Source: Lagopus muta
Lineage: Eukaryota; Chordata; Aves; Galliformes; Phasianidae
NCBI RefSeq assembly: GCF_023343835.1
Contig: NC_064472.1
Span: 11,833,469 to 11,897,468, forward strand
Length of the DNA stretch: 64,000 nt
Direction: 5' to 3'
The position numbers were made by a program, and so were the translations under genes. The notes beneath the pieces were generated by a model. The model was not told the DNA's origin and did no database searches. It saw nothing but the letters and a program-made list of their open reading frames with translations. Below are positions 42,901 to 64,000 of this stretch, in pieces. Numbering within the stretch: the stretch's first letter is position 1; each line of letters begins with the position of its first letter.

Positions 42901-42998
42901 AACTTTGATTCTCTACCTTCAGGCGCCTGGAATTATCATCTGTTCCTATGGCTGATGAGCTCAAATTGTCACATGATAAAAATCAGAGCTGGGATTCC
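39946..42998. other. Gene-poor gap, unexplained stretch
   Basis: No intact gene. A coding-like but broken stretch on the - strand around 41700-41161 is treated in the findings. No further UGT3A-like exon was seen on either strand. Confidence 0.4.
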
Positions 42999-43055
42999 TC
43001 AGGATGGTTACAGAATGGTTGAAATTGGAAGGGAGATCTGGAGGTCATATTGTAG
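42999..43055 (-). repeat. CR1 3' terminal fragment
   Basis: GGTTACAGAATGGTTGAAAT and TGGAAGGGAGATCTGGAGGT: the extreme 3' end of a CR1 in reverse complement, next to a second CR1. Confidence 0.75.
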
Positions 43056-43525
43056 AATAGTAGAATCACAGAATGGCTTGGGTTGGAAGGGACCTCAAAG
43101 ATAATCAACTGCTTTGCTGTGGGCAGGGCTGTCAGCCTCTACATCAGAGGAACCCATCAAGCCTGCCCTTCAGTGCCTCCAAGGCATCCTCCGCTTACCT
43201 GGGCAGCCTGTGCCAGTGCCTCACTGCCTTCCAAGTGAAGAATTTCTTACTAACATGTAACCTTAACCTCCCGTCTTTCAGTTTAAATACATCCTGCCTT
43301 GTCCTCTTACTATCTACCAGTGTAAAAAGTCGATTCCCATTCTGCTTGTAAGCTCCTTTCAAGTATTGGAAGATCACAATGAGATCTCCCCAGGGCTTTG
43401 TCTTCACCATGCTAAACAATCACAACTCCCTCAACCTTTTTTCACAGAAGTGTTCCAGCACTCTGATCATCAAAGGTCGCATAGTTCAACTTCCTGCTAA
43501 AGCAGAGACATCAAGAACAGGTTAC
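43056..43525 (-). repeat. CR1 LINE, 3' portion
   Basis: GAATCACAGAATGGCTTGGG, TTGGAAGGGACCTCAAAGAT, CTTACCTGGGCAGCCTGTGC, then CTCCTTTCAAGTATTGG. At 43470-43525 a short piece (TTCAACTTCCTGCTAAAGCA) appears to come from another CR1 subfamily. Confidence 0.92.
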
Positions 43526-43564
43526 TCAAGTTTGACTAGCTAAATAATACCCTAGCTATACTAT

Positions 43565-44210
43565 AACCAAAGGATTGGTTTAATATTTTCTGGTGCAGAG
43601 CTTTTCCCCACCCCCAAGCCCTCCCCTGCTGTAGCTCCATGCCGTTTCCTCGGGCCCTGTCTCTGTCACACAGAGCAGAGCTCAGTGCTGCCCTCTGCTC
43701 CCTGTGAGGAGCTGCAGCCACCATGAGGCTCCCCTCAGTTCCTCTGCACCCAAACCTGCCCAAAACTCAGTGCTGGAGGCAAGGCCCCACAGCGCAAAGC
43801 AGAGGGGACCCTTCCCTCACCCACTGTCAGTGCTGGACCAGTCTGATATAATCCCATTAGTGTAACCCTTTGAACCTGACCCATCGGCCAAGTGTTCACC
43901 CATTCCATTGGGTTTTTTGTCAAGCTGCATGCTGGGAATTTTGCCCAGAAGAATGCCATGAAAAATAGTATGGAAAGCTTTGCTGAAAGCTTTGCCAGAA
44001 AGTGCAGACCTACTTGCTTCTCTTGGTCAGCTAAGTGTGTAACCTTGTCATAAAAGGAGATTAAGTTCCTTAAACAGGACTTTCCCTTCCTGAACTCATG
44101 TTGTCTGTGACCACTGACTGCTTTGTCTTCCAGGTGTTTTTCAGTAATTCCCAAAACAATCTCTGTAATTACACAAGGCACTGAAGGTAGACTGACAGGC
44201 CTGAAATATG
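43565..44210 (-). repeat. CR1 LINE with reverse transcriptase remnant
   Basis: The - strand encodes a broken LINE reverse transcriptase: LPSVPCVITEIVLGITEKHL, then GHRQHEFRKGKSCLRNLISF followed by YDKVTHL, and later NPMEWVNTWPMGQVQRVT and DWSSTDSG in another frame. These match CR1 ORF2 RT blocks (QHGF-KGKSCLTNL, RWV-NWLTGRAQRV). Reading on, 43740-43590 matches the post-RT CR1 3' region (CAGAGACAGGGCCCGAGGAA). It is truncated at both ends and frameshifted. Confidence 0.85.
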
Positions 44211-47200
44211 TTCAAATACATTAATGTGCTCAGATAATCTCTGTAACAGCTCCCAAACAAATAACCACATAAGATATGGCCAGATCTGCTAGTCCTGTTC
44301 ATTTTGATGGGATTAGAACCAAGCTTATATCTCCTACGGCACAGCAGTGTTGATCCTGATAATCTGCGCAGGGGTGAACTCGTAACAGCACTGCATGTGC
44401 ATTGGCTAGATACCTGTAAGAAAAACAAAATCCCCAGGGAGTTTGCACAGTACTGAACCCAATATGTGCCTTCACAGCTGCTCTGCAATTGCAGAACTAT
44501 GTATTCTTAAACCTCAGGGGTCAGTTGTCAGTGTTGATATCAGACTTCATCTTGAAAATTCTAGATGAGGCTGTGAGCACGGAAAGTTGTAAGATTACAA
44601 CAAGACTAGGCACAGCTTACATGATAGTCATCACCTCCTGCAGCTCCCCAAGGCCTTGCTATCCCTCTGCCATTGCCTCCTCTGTCCTTTCTCTCTGGCC
44701 ATGGTTCCTCTTGCCTCACTCCTTTCCACATGCAGAGTGATACACTGTTTTTGTACCTTGTCGATCGCCATAGATCTAAAAACCAAAATCCTCCAAAGTA
44801 AAAAGCTTAGAGTTTTTACCATATTAATGCTAACGGAAGGAGCCTCTGAGGGACAAAAAGGCATGCAGGTTTTCACAGAGGATGTCTAGACACAAGCCTG
44901 AGTTTTTCTGTTGTGCTGACTGAGCTATTCAAGTCCACACCTTTAACAAGATAAGCTATTTGCGTTGATGGAACTCAAGAGCTTTTCTTAGGTTTGTGTA
45001 TAACCTGACAACAGCGCCAATCCCTGACCTCTGGTTCTGAACTAAATCACTCTCTGCGACTTGCCATGAAGAAAAGTTGTCTCTTCAGAGTCTGGTCCTC
45101 ACCAACTCAAAAATACTCTTGAAAAAACTCGATGGCAACGGTGTCTAGTGAACAAAAGCGCAAGATAATACAAATGATAAGATGTATACAAAGAAGAAAG
45201 ATCAAGATTTCCATCACAGCATGCAGAGCAGACTGAGCAGACACAGCATGGCACGGTACAGGCAGAGAGAAGTGAAATGATACTAAGTCACAACTCATAC
45301 AATTCACTGCCAGTTCAATGCTATTTCAAAAGGCACTCGCTGAGTACACTGAATACACTAGATAGGTGTATTATCAAACACTGAGAATTAAACAACAGAA
45401 TCAATATTGCTCTGGGACCACAGAAAAATCTGACAATGAACACTGACAAGGTAGAAGATCACTCTGCTACTCCTGTCTCTTTCCCAGTCAACGGAGGTAA
45501 TGTCAACCCCTGGAATGTAATAAATGAGATGAACTTCATTACTATCTTTTCTAACATCTTCATGCATAGTTCACTTGCTGCATTGTCCTGAACTCACATA
45601 TACATAAAATGGTAAACAAAAAAGATTTAAAGAAATGTGATAGTGCAGCAACAAAGAGGGATAATGGGTGACAGTCCAGAGAGGATGTGACAGGAGAAGT
45701 CTTTACCAACAGTTGGAGCCATTCCTACTGCAGTGAAGGTAGACACTAGTCTTGATAGGCCAAAACATGTCCTGCAACTAACTTGAAACAGCAGCTATAG
45801 ATTAAATGTAGGAGACAACTAATGAAATACAGCAGTCATCCTAAACTTAGTTGTTGCGAACATCCTGATGTGCTAATAAAATGAGTAATTGCTTGCTCCA
45901 GGATTTTCAAGTTAGTACTTCCAAGAGATAATTCTGTAGTGAATTGACAATTGATAATTCCCAAGTGAAATGACGTTTCATTAGAATGAAAAAATGAAAC
46001 CTAAATACATATCCCGCCACTGTAGCTGTATATAACATTTTAAAAAATTATTATTATTTTTAGGAAGGACAGAAAAACGTGATAAACATGCAAGCAGCGG
46101 AAGGGATGAGAGTTGACTCTTTCCTTCACCTTTCTCCTCACAGGAAACAGTCTTTTGCTTGTCACTAACAGCTGCATATATCTAGGACTTCTGTTCCAGT
46201 GTGATGATGGAAAAGGATGGAGCCATGCCCTTTGCCCATCTTTTGTCCCCCAAAAGTACCAAGGACCCCAGTCAGCTTCAGGAACATACAGGCTCTTTGC
46301 AGCATTTCAGTACGCACTGTGGGAAGCTTACATTCTCCCTGCACCCACAGAAGCATGATGAGCTGTCAGTAAAGGGACTAGACCAAAAGCGCTGGTCCAT
46401 GCCTCAGCTCTGGGCTCTGACAATGATATGTCAAGGCATGCAGGCTTCTGAGCAACTTCCCTTTCTAACCTGCTTTAAAGATGTAAAAAAGGTGACCACT
46501 ATGTGGTTGTATTGTCTCATGGAATAAACTCTATCTGGAAAGAAGAAATAGGTAGAATTTCTCTGAAAGATCATTATCAAAAATATTTCAGAGAAGTCTG
46601 AGTATCTAAAATACACCAAGAAAAAAAATGTATTGCAGAAATGATTTATTTCATGCCAACTTAAGTCATTGACTAGATATTTTAACATACATTTCAAAAA
46701 TATATCCAGTACATCAATAATTTAAATACTACACAGGAAAATTTATAACTCAGTGAATTTTAAAACAATGTTTTATGCACACGTACTTGTATCATAAGGC
46801 AAGAGAAGCTAGTCTATCCATGAGCAGCACTCCTACAGCCTATTCTTGATATACACTGGAGAATAAACATCTTCTGTTACTACAGCCATATTTGAAAATG
46901 ATTTCCCTTGTCTTCCAGACACTTCCATAGAAATTTAAAGTGATCTCTTAAAGAAAATAATTCCTACAGTGACAATTAAGATATCACACTTGAACTACTA
47001 TAATTCACAGGAATGTCAAATACAACAACACTATCCTGAAGAAATAATTGAAGTTGTATATTATTATTGCCTCTCAATTACATCTAAAACACACGCACAC
47101 AAAATTAAGCATGCTGAGGAATACATTCCAGTGCATTTTAATGGAGACAAAGAACATACGTGATTGGCATTACCACACAACTGAAACAGAAGAGACCAAA

Positions 47201-49380
47201 TGTAATGCAATATAATCAATGACAGCAATCTATATACTAGAAAGGGATCTAGTTCAAGGTGCTATTCTGCAAGGGATGCTGTGTTTCTGTCAACATAATC
47301 AAATGGTGTAGGAGTGTCTCAGCTTCAGATTAGACTACTTAATTAGAGGCACAGATAATATCAAAAGAACTGCTGTGAAACAGCATATTCCTGCAGAGTT
47401 TATTAGGGAAAAGGAACGTAAAAATTTCAAAACATTTACAAGATACACCAGTAAGTTGCTCTGTAAAAAAATCGATCATTTTCCGAATGCTAAAACAAAA
47501 ATTAAAAGCTAGGAGACAATATACGCAATGAGTGGCATTTCTTTTAATTATACATATGGAAACGATTCTGTTATGAATAGGCAGATTTCCTTAAGAAGCC
47601 TCACAGAAAGTTTCCATTCACAAAATGATCTCTATTTGGTACTGTAAATCCCCTCAAACTGCAAGTAATTAGCAGCAGTAATGAAATTTGGAAGAAATAA
47701 TGTATTTTTTCATTAAACATTGACAATATTCTGAGATAAATTTAGTAAAGTGAGAATTATCATCATTACTGATAATCAGAGTAACCATTGGTAATATTTC
47801 ATATCTAAAAATCACGATTGTTTTAAAATAGTAAGAATAAATATTGAACAGATAGCAGCTTTCCACCATTCCCTTTAATACTGCTAATGACGATTTATTT
47901 TACAAGTGCTTGATTGCAAAGCAGAGACATATTGTATACTGTGATTTTTCCAGTAGTGTAAGTTACAGTAGTTTAAAGTTTGTTGCCGTACTCATATGAT
48001 AGAATATACCATAGTATGCCCAAATTGTCACTTGCTAACACAGACTAGAAGCTCAGGTTTTTTTGTATTCCCTCATAAAAAAATTCCTTACTTTACATCA
48101 CTAAGTGCTGTGCCTTAACATGCAGAGAGGGCTCATTTCCTGGTATGTGTAAGTTAGCAGAACATGTACATGCTTAAATGCCTGAAAATACAGAACTACA
48201 GTTCTAGCAGGAACAGTAAGACTAGACCAGAGCTTTTTGCTATCTGTACTGTCTAAGAAATCCAGCACTGACAGAGTGTTAAAATAGTTACTGTTTTCAC
48301 TCCCGCTTTGTAAAGTTTGTGACAATTTACTTTTCACTGGTTTACAATCTTGGGTGGTTGCTTGGTGCAATTTCTATGTGTAAGTGGTGCTCACAGCATA
48401 AGAAGTACACTTTGGCTGCTTGGTAATTCAAAAAGTGGAATTGTAAATAAAGATATAATTGACATTCTTTAGTTGCAAATAAACATGACTATATACCAAC
48501 AGAATTAATAAACATTCTGTTTCCTAAAGCAAACTTTGCAAGCTCGTTTTACTTCAAATTATCAAATCTGGAGCATCAAATGTGCTGCAAGAAAAACATT
48601 AACATACATTACAATCACAGCTTAAACATGCCAAAGCTGGTTTTAGTTTATTTACTTATATTTCTTTTAATATAGGCTATTTTTAGAGTATAATTACAGT
48701 AGCAAAGAACTCAGTACAGATGCCACAGTCAGGCACTTACTTAACCCCCAGGCAAGTTCTGCATTATTTTTATAAGCAGTAACTGAAGTAGTCTGCAGTG
48801 AGCTCAAGTACACAGCAAATGTTGTGCAGGTACGTAGCTTGGTTCTGTAATGTTCTTTTATTGTAACCAGTCATCTTTAGTTAAAAGCTTTTCATATTTA
48901 GTCATAGGAACTTACAATTACTTTTTGAAACACGAATTAGCTACAAATTGCACTTAGAGCAAGAGTAATAACTGTTAGTCAGTAATGAATACATGGATGA
49001 AACATCACACGGATGACATCACTTATCATCTCCTTATTTAAACCTTTAGTATCCAGCTGGTATGTGACACTGGGGATCTCTAAGCACTATCCAGAGAGAG
49101 CTGTTGAGCTATTTTAAAGCCCTCATGTCTGTGGTTTCAAAAAGCCATTAGTTACTCTACTACTCCACTGCAACATATGACAAAAGGTCAGAAGATTCCC
49201 ATCTAAATGACCTCATAATTTCAATACTAGCAGATGGATTCCCACAGCAATTAATTTACAGTAAAATCCTCATATTACTGTATCCTGAGGAAAACACACA
49301 GATGTCTTATGTCACGAACTAGTTAGCTTTTGTATATAAAACCCTCAACAAGTTTCAATTGTAAATTCGTTAGCAACCAT
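44211..49380. other. AT-rich intergenic DNA before LMBRD2 3' end
   Basis: No exon recognised. Some of the right-hand part could belong to a long LMBRD2 3' untranslated region, but no boundary can be set from sequence alone. Confidence 0.4.
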
Positions 49381-49795
49381 TCCACAGGTGTCTGAGCAAC
49401 TGAAGGAAGTGGAGCTGTTTAATCTGGGGAAAAGGAGGCTGAGGGGAGACCTTATTGCTCTCTTCAAATATCTGAAAGGTGCTTACAGTGAGAGCAAGGC
49501 TGGTCTCTTCTCACTGGTGACAGGATGAGGGGCAATGGCCTCAAGTTGCACCAAGGGAGGTTTAGGTTGGATATCAGGAAAAACTTCTTTACAGAAAGGG
49601 TTAAGCACTGGAATAGGCTCCCCAGAGAGGTGGTTGAGTCACCATCCCTGGATGTGTTTAAAAACCATTTGGATGGGGTGCTCAGGGACATGATTTAGTG
49701 GTGGGTTGTTAGAGTTAGGGCAGTATGGTTAGGTTGTGGTTGGACTTGATGATCTTTTAAGGTTTTTTCCAACCTGAGCAATTCTATGATTCTAT
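49381..49795 (+). repeat. CR1 LINE, well-preserved 3' end
   Basis: Sense CR1: AAGGAGGCTGAGGGGAGACC, TAGGTTGGATATCAGGAAAA, CACCATCCCTGGATGTGTTT, TGGTTGGACTTGATGATCTT, ending in AATTCTATGATTCTATG. It is the cleanest copy in the window and keeps the terminal short repeats. Confidence 0.96.
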
Positions 49796-52155
49796 GTGTC
49801 TATGAATGCAGAAAAATCATGCCCTGAGAAGGCTGATTCAATACTCTGAAGTCAACAGCAGCTAGATAGGAGTACTTCACAAGAGCTCTGAAAAATAAAC
49901 ATTCCTTTCATGATTTTTCCATTAGCACTGAATTAGATCCCTTTGTAGTGACATTTCAAGAGTTAAATAAAGAACTTACACCTTATTTCATCCATGTATT
50001 TTTACAAATACAAATTACAAATAAACTTTTGGGCAATTAAATGACATACAAGCTATAAAAATAGAAATATAAAGTCTAGAAATGTTAATTGTTGATGGAT
50101 GTCCAAAAAACATATACAACCTCTTTCAGATCAGGCTGGACTAATAATAGCATTTCTAAGATTATCTAATAAAAATTAAATATGTAACATCACAAAGTTG
50201 CTATAGAACAGTCTGCATCCAGAAACAAGTATCCTATTTTCTTGACTTTCATTCCCTGATACAGCCATGCTGTATCATGCTGATCAAGCTTTTATAAGAC
50301 ATAAAATACTCAAACTAAAATGTGTCCTCTTACATGCAACATAGAAATTACACGAGCTTGGGTACATTTGAGCATGGCTGTAATTCAGTGTATTCACCTC
50401 AGAAGTGAGGGTTACTTTATGTCTGCCCTTTTATTTACATAATCATTTATACACAAGCATTTTTCCTCCTTCATAACAGAAATATAGTATTTTAAAACAG
50501 GCAGATCAAATTAATAATATAAGATCAATATATTATAAATACCACTACTGTTAGAACATACAATGTACTAAATTGCAGGAGGTAGAGTTAGATCCCCATT
50601 AACAGTTATTTCAGAAAAAGACTACTTCTAAAAATTAGTAGAACATGTAGTTCATGAAAGTTTACTTTTCAGACTATCTCAGTCTCAGGTGCTTTAATGG
50701 ATGCTTATCTTTTTAAGCATGATAAAAAATTAATGACGGAAGCATGTTCTCTTTCCATTTTCATTATCATTTAGAAATAAGTAAAAAGAAAAAGTAAAAA
50801 GAAAACTCCCAAGTGCAAGAATATATGACAAATTCCCATAAAGCAGCATTTTAAGTTAATCATATTTCCCAAGATATCATGAGTATGATCACATCTTTTA
50901 CCTTATGATTACACTTGAAAGTTCATTTGACAAACTACAGTTAAAATGCATCTACACCAATTAAATTAAATAGAAGCATTTCTACATAGTTAATAATTGG
51001 CATTTTTGAATGGCATTTAAATGAATATGCATTTAATCTTTTTGCAACTATTTACTGCAAAATACAGGCACCTTAAGAACTGATACATAATGCAAACAGG
51101 ACATGTGGAATATTAAAAGTGTTCATCATTATCTAGTTGTGCTATGTATTTCCCTTCTTCTAAAGAAACACTCAGAAATTTTAAGCTGTGTCTGAAATCT
51201 ATGCAAATAATTTTTTTTCCAAATTTAACTCATTATTCACATTAGATTTCTTTTATGCTTTAAAAAAAAAGAACCCAAAACATTAGTCTGCCAATATTTT
51301 TCAACAGTTAGAACTGTAAAAATCTTAAGCAAACATCATGCCTTTGATAACATTTCCTTGCTATTGCACATACATTCATACGACAGTGAAACCTTCATCC
51401 ATATTCATCTAGTCACACACACAATCTAGAATTGCTTGGGTTGGACCGTAAGGACAATCCAACACACTGCCCAGGCACAGCTGCAACTCACTTGCCCAGG
51501 GTCCCATCCAGCCTGGCCTTGAACACTGGAAAAGAAAATATCACCTTTCTTGACAAATACATATTCTAAATTTCATTAGTTCTAAAACTAATGCCAGCAA
51601 GATTTGTGAAAACAGACTGCCATTCAGTCCTTCTGCTTATTTAGGGTCTGATCTAAAGACCCTAAAGCCAAAAGAAGACTAATTTAAATCTGTAAATTTT
51701 GGACTAGTCATAAATGTTTAGATAGAAAATTTAGTAAGTGTCCACTATTGTAATCAATATAACTGCACTTTGGATGCATCAAGATTTTCTCATAGCATCT
51801 TTTTCTATACAAAAAAAAAAAACCTTCCAGAAAATGTTCATTCTGAAGCTTAATATTGTAATTCAAGTTGAGCCTTTTTTATGAAATTAATCTCTAGTAA
51901 TTTAATTACTAGTTCTCTCCTTTTGGTCATTATAAAAACTCATATGGATGCACAATAACATCTAAAATAGAAGAAGAATATTCTTGTTGTAACTGGTAGA
52001 GTTATCATACAGATACATTTCCAAAATATAGCTGTTTCTTCATTTTTTTAATAAAACAAAAATGATCTTTTCTGGTTCAGCAATAACCATAAAAACAATG
52101 TTTTCCAAGCAGCGAATAGGAAATAGATTGCCAATGATTTTTCTTTAGATTTAGA
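49796..52155 (-). other. LMBRD2: Probable LMBRD2 3' untranslated region and flank
   Basis: AT-rich and free of open frames, directly downstream of the LMBRD2 stop on the - strand. A polyadenylation-type AATAAA on the - strand lies at 50430-50435. The true 3' end is not determined. It contains the small CR1 piece at 51425-51530. Confidence 0.35.
51425..51530 (-). repeat. CR1 3' end fragment
   Basis: TAGAATTGCTTGGGTTGGAC, then GCCCAGGGTCCCATCCAGCC and TGGCCTTGAACACT, matching the CR1 3' terminal region in reverse complement. Confidence 0.85.
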
Positions 52156-63192
<11,037 letters not shown>

Positions 63193-64000
63193 CTGAAAAA
63201 CAAATACACATACAACTCTCCTGAGTTAATGAAAATTAGACAACCAGAAATGGAACTCCTGTAGGAAAACAAAAAAACTATTAATAACTTACTGCATGAA
63301 TAACCTTAAAATCAAGGCTAAATCTTTGGAGTTGCACATTCGAATTCTGAGATTTAATGATGCCTAGAGATCTGCCTCAGCCCTGGAGAATCATATGCAC
63401 CAGCTGTGGAAAACAGAATGGATTTGGGTTGCAAATATTGCAAAATTATTGACAAGAACTATTAGAGGGAGCAGAACTGCATTCTCCACTTTCAGCCCAC
63501 TTTTTATTTGTTTGCTCTTATATTACTCTACTTCAAACAAAGCTTAGACTGTAAAATTGTACTAAGAAATAAATGACTGATGATATATACATCAAATCAG
63601 AAGTTAATATATGACAAGAAGACACTTTCTAAAAAACTGCACAAGCAACAATATTTCTAATTATCAGTATAGGACAGACAAAGAGCTCTTTCCCCTGTGC
63701 AATACTACAAGAGCTGCAATATCCCAATATTCTACAGATGCAAAAGATGGCTACAATTCCACAATTTGAAATTTCAAATTTTTTCTTCATTTAAAATTTC
63801 AAAATATTTCAGTTGCTATTAAAGCATGCTACTGCTATTAAATTTGTGAAAAGTTTAAACCAAGAGTCAAGTGCATAACTCAATGCCTGATGAATCTTTC
63901 ATTAAACAAGCATTTCAAATGCACACTTTGGAGAGTTTCCCTCTACTCTAACCAAACATCTCCGTATGTCATGGCTTTGTGATTTTTGGTTTTCGGTATT
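63193..64000 (-). other. LMBRD2: LMBRD2 intron, to window edge
   Basis: AT-rich intronic sequence. I see no exon or named repeat. Confidence 0.5.

Noticed and set aside
46113-46527. Overlapping open frames of 81 and 108 residues on the + strand
   Set aside because: No recognisable domain, no UGT3A similarity and no convincing splice sites.

Overview
The window is vertebrate nuclear DNA, almost certainly from a bird and probably a galliform such as chicken. It is AT-rich, its genes have short exons in long introns, and it carries at least fourteen CR1 (chicken repeat 1) LINE fragments plus one avian endogenous-retrovirus solo LTR. The gene order IL7R, CAPSL, LMBRD2 matches the block on human chromosome 5p13. 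From memory this block lies on the Z chromosome in chicken; nothing in the sequence itself proves that.

Layout. Positions 1-2660 are intergenic, with one CR1. IL7R (interleukin-7 receptor alpha) lies on the + strand as eight coding exons from 2825 to 15014. All phases join to give 458 residues, with the WSEWS motif, one membrane span, Box 1 and the terminal YVTM tyrosine motif. A TATA-like box and FOXO/RUNX/ETS-like sites lie just upstream. Tail to tail with it, CAPSL (calcyphosine-like, four EF-hands) lies on the - strand as four coding exons from 28387 down to 23543, giving 208 residues. A diverged second copy of its last exon sits 3.5 kb further downstream, at 19994-19918. The stretch 28.4-52.1 kb has no intact gene that I can recognise. 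In mammals the UGT3A glycosyltransferases occupy this gap. Here I find only a short, frameshifted UGT3A-like exon at about 39804-39945, on the + strand. From 63192 down to 52156 on the - strand are the last nine coding exons of LMBRD2 (about 321 residues); its 5' half lies beyond the right edge.

The genes do not form one pathway. IL7R is a lymphoid cytokine receptor subunit, CAPSL is a calcium-binding protein associated with ciliated cells, and LMBRD2 is a multipass membrane protein. They share a conserved neighbourhood only. No CRISPR array, operon, tRNA, rRNA or novel multi-gene system was seen. The points most worth a second look are the UGT3A relic, the duplicated CAPSL terminal exon, a possible alternative IL7R terminal exon, and the solo LTR with an intact target-site duplication in an LMBRD2 intron. 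All exon boundaries were read by eye from splice signals and reading frame; similarity statements come from recalled family sequences, not from a search.
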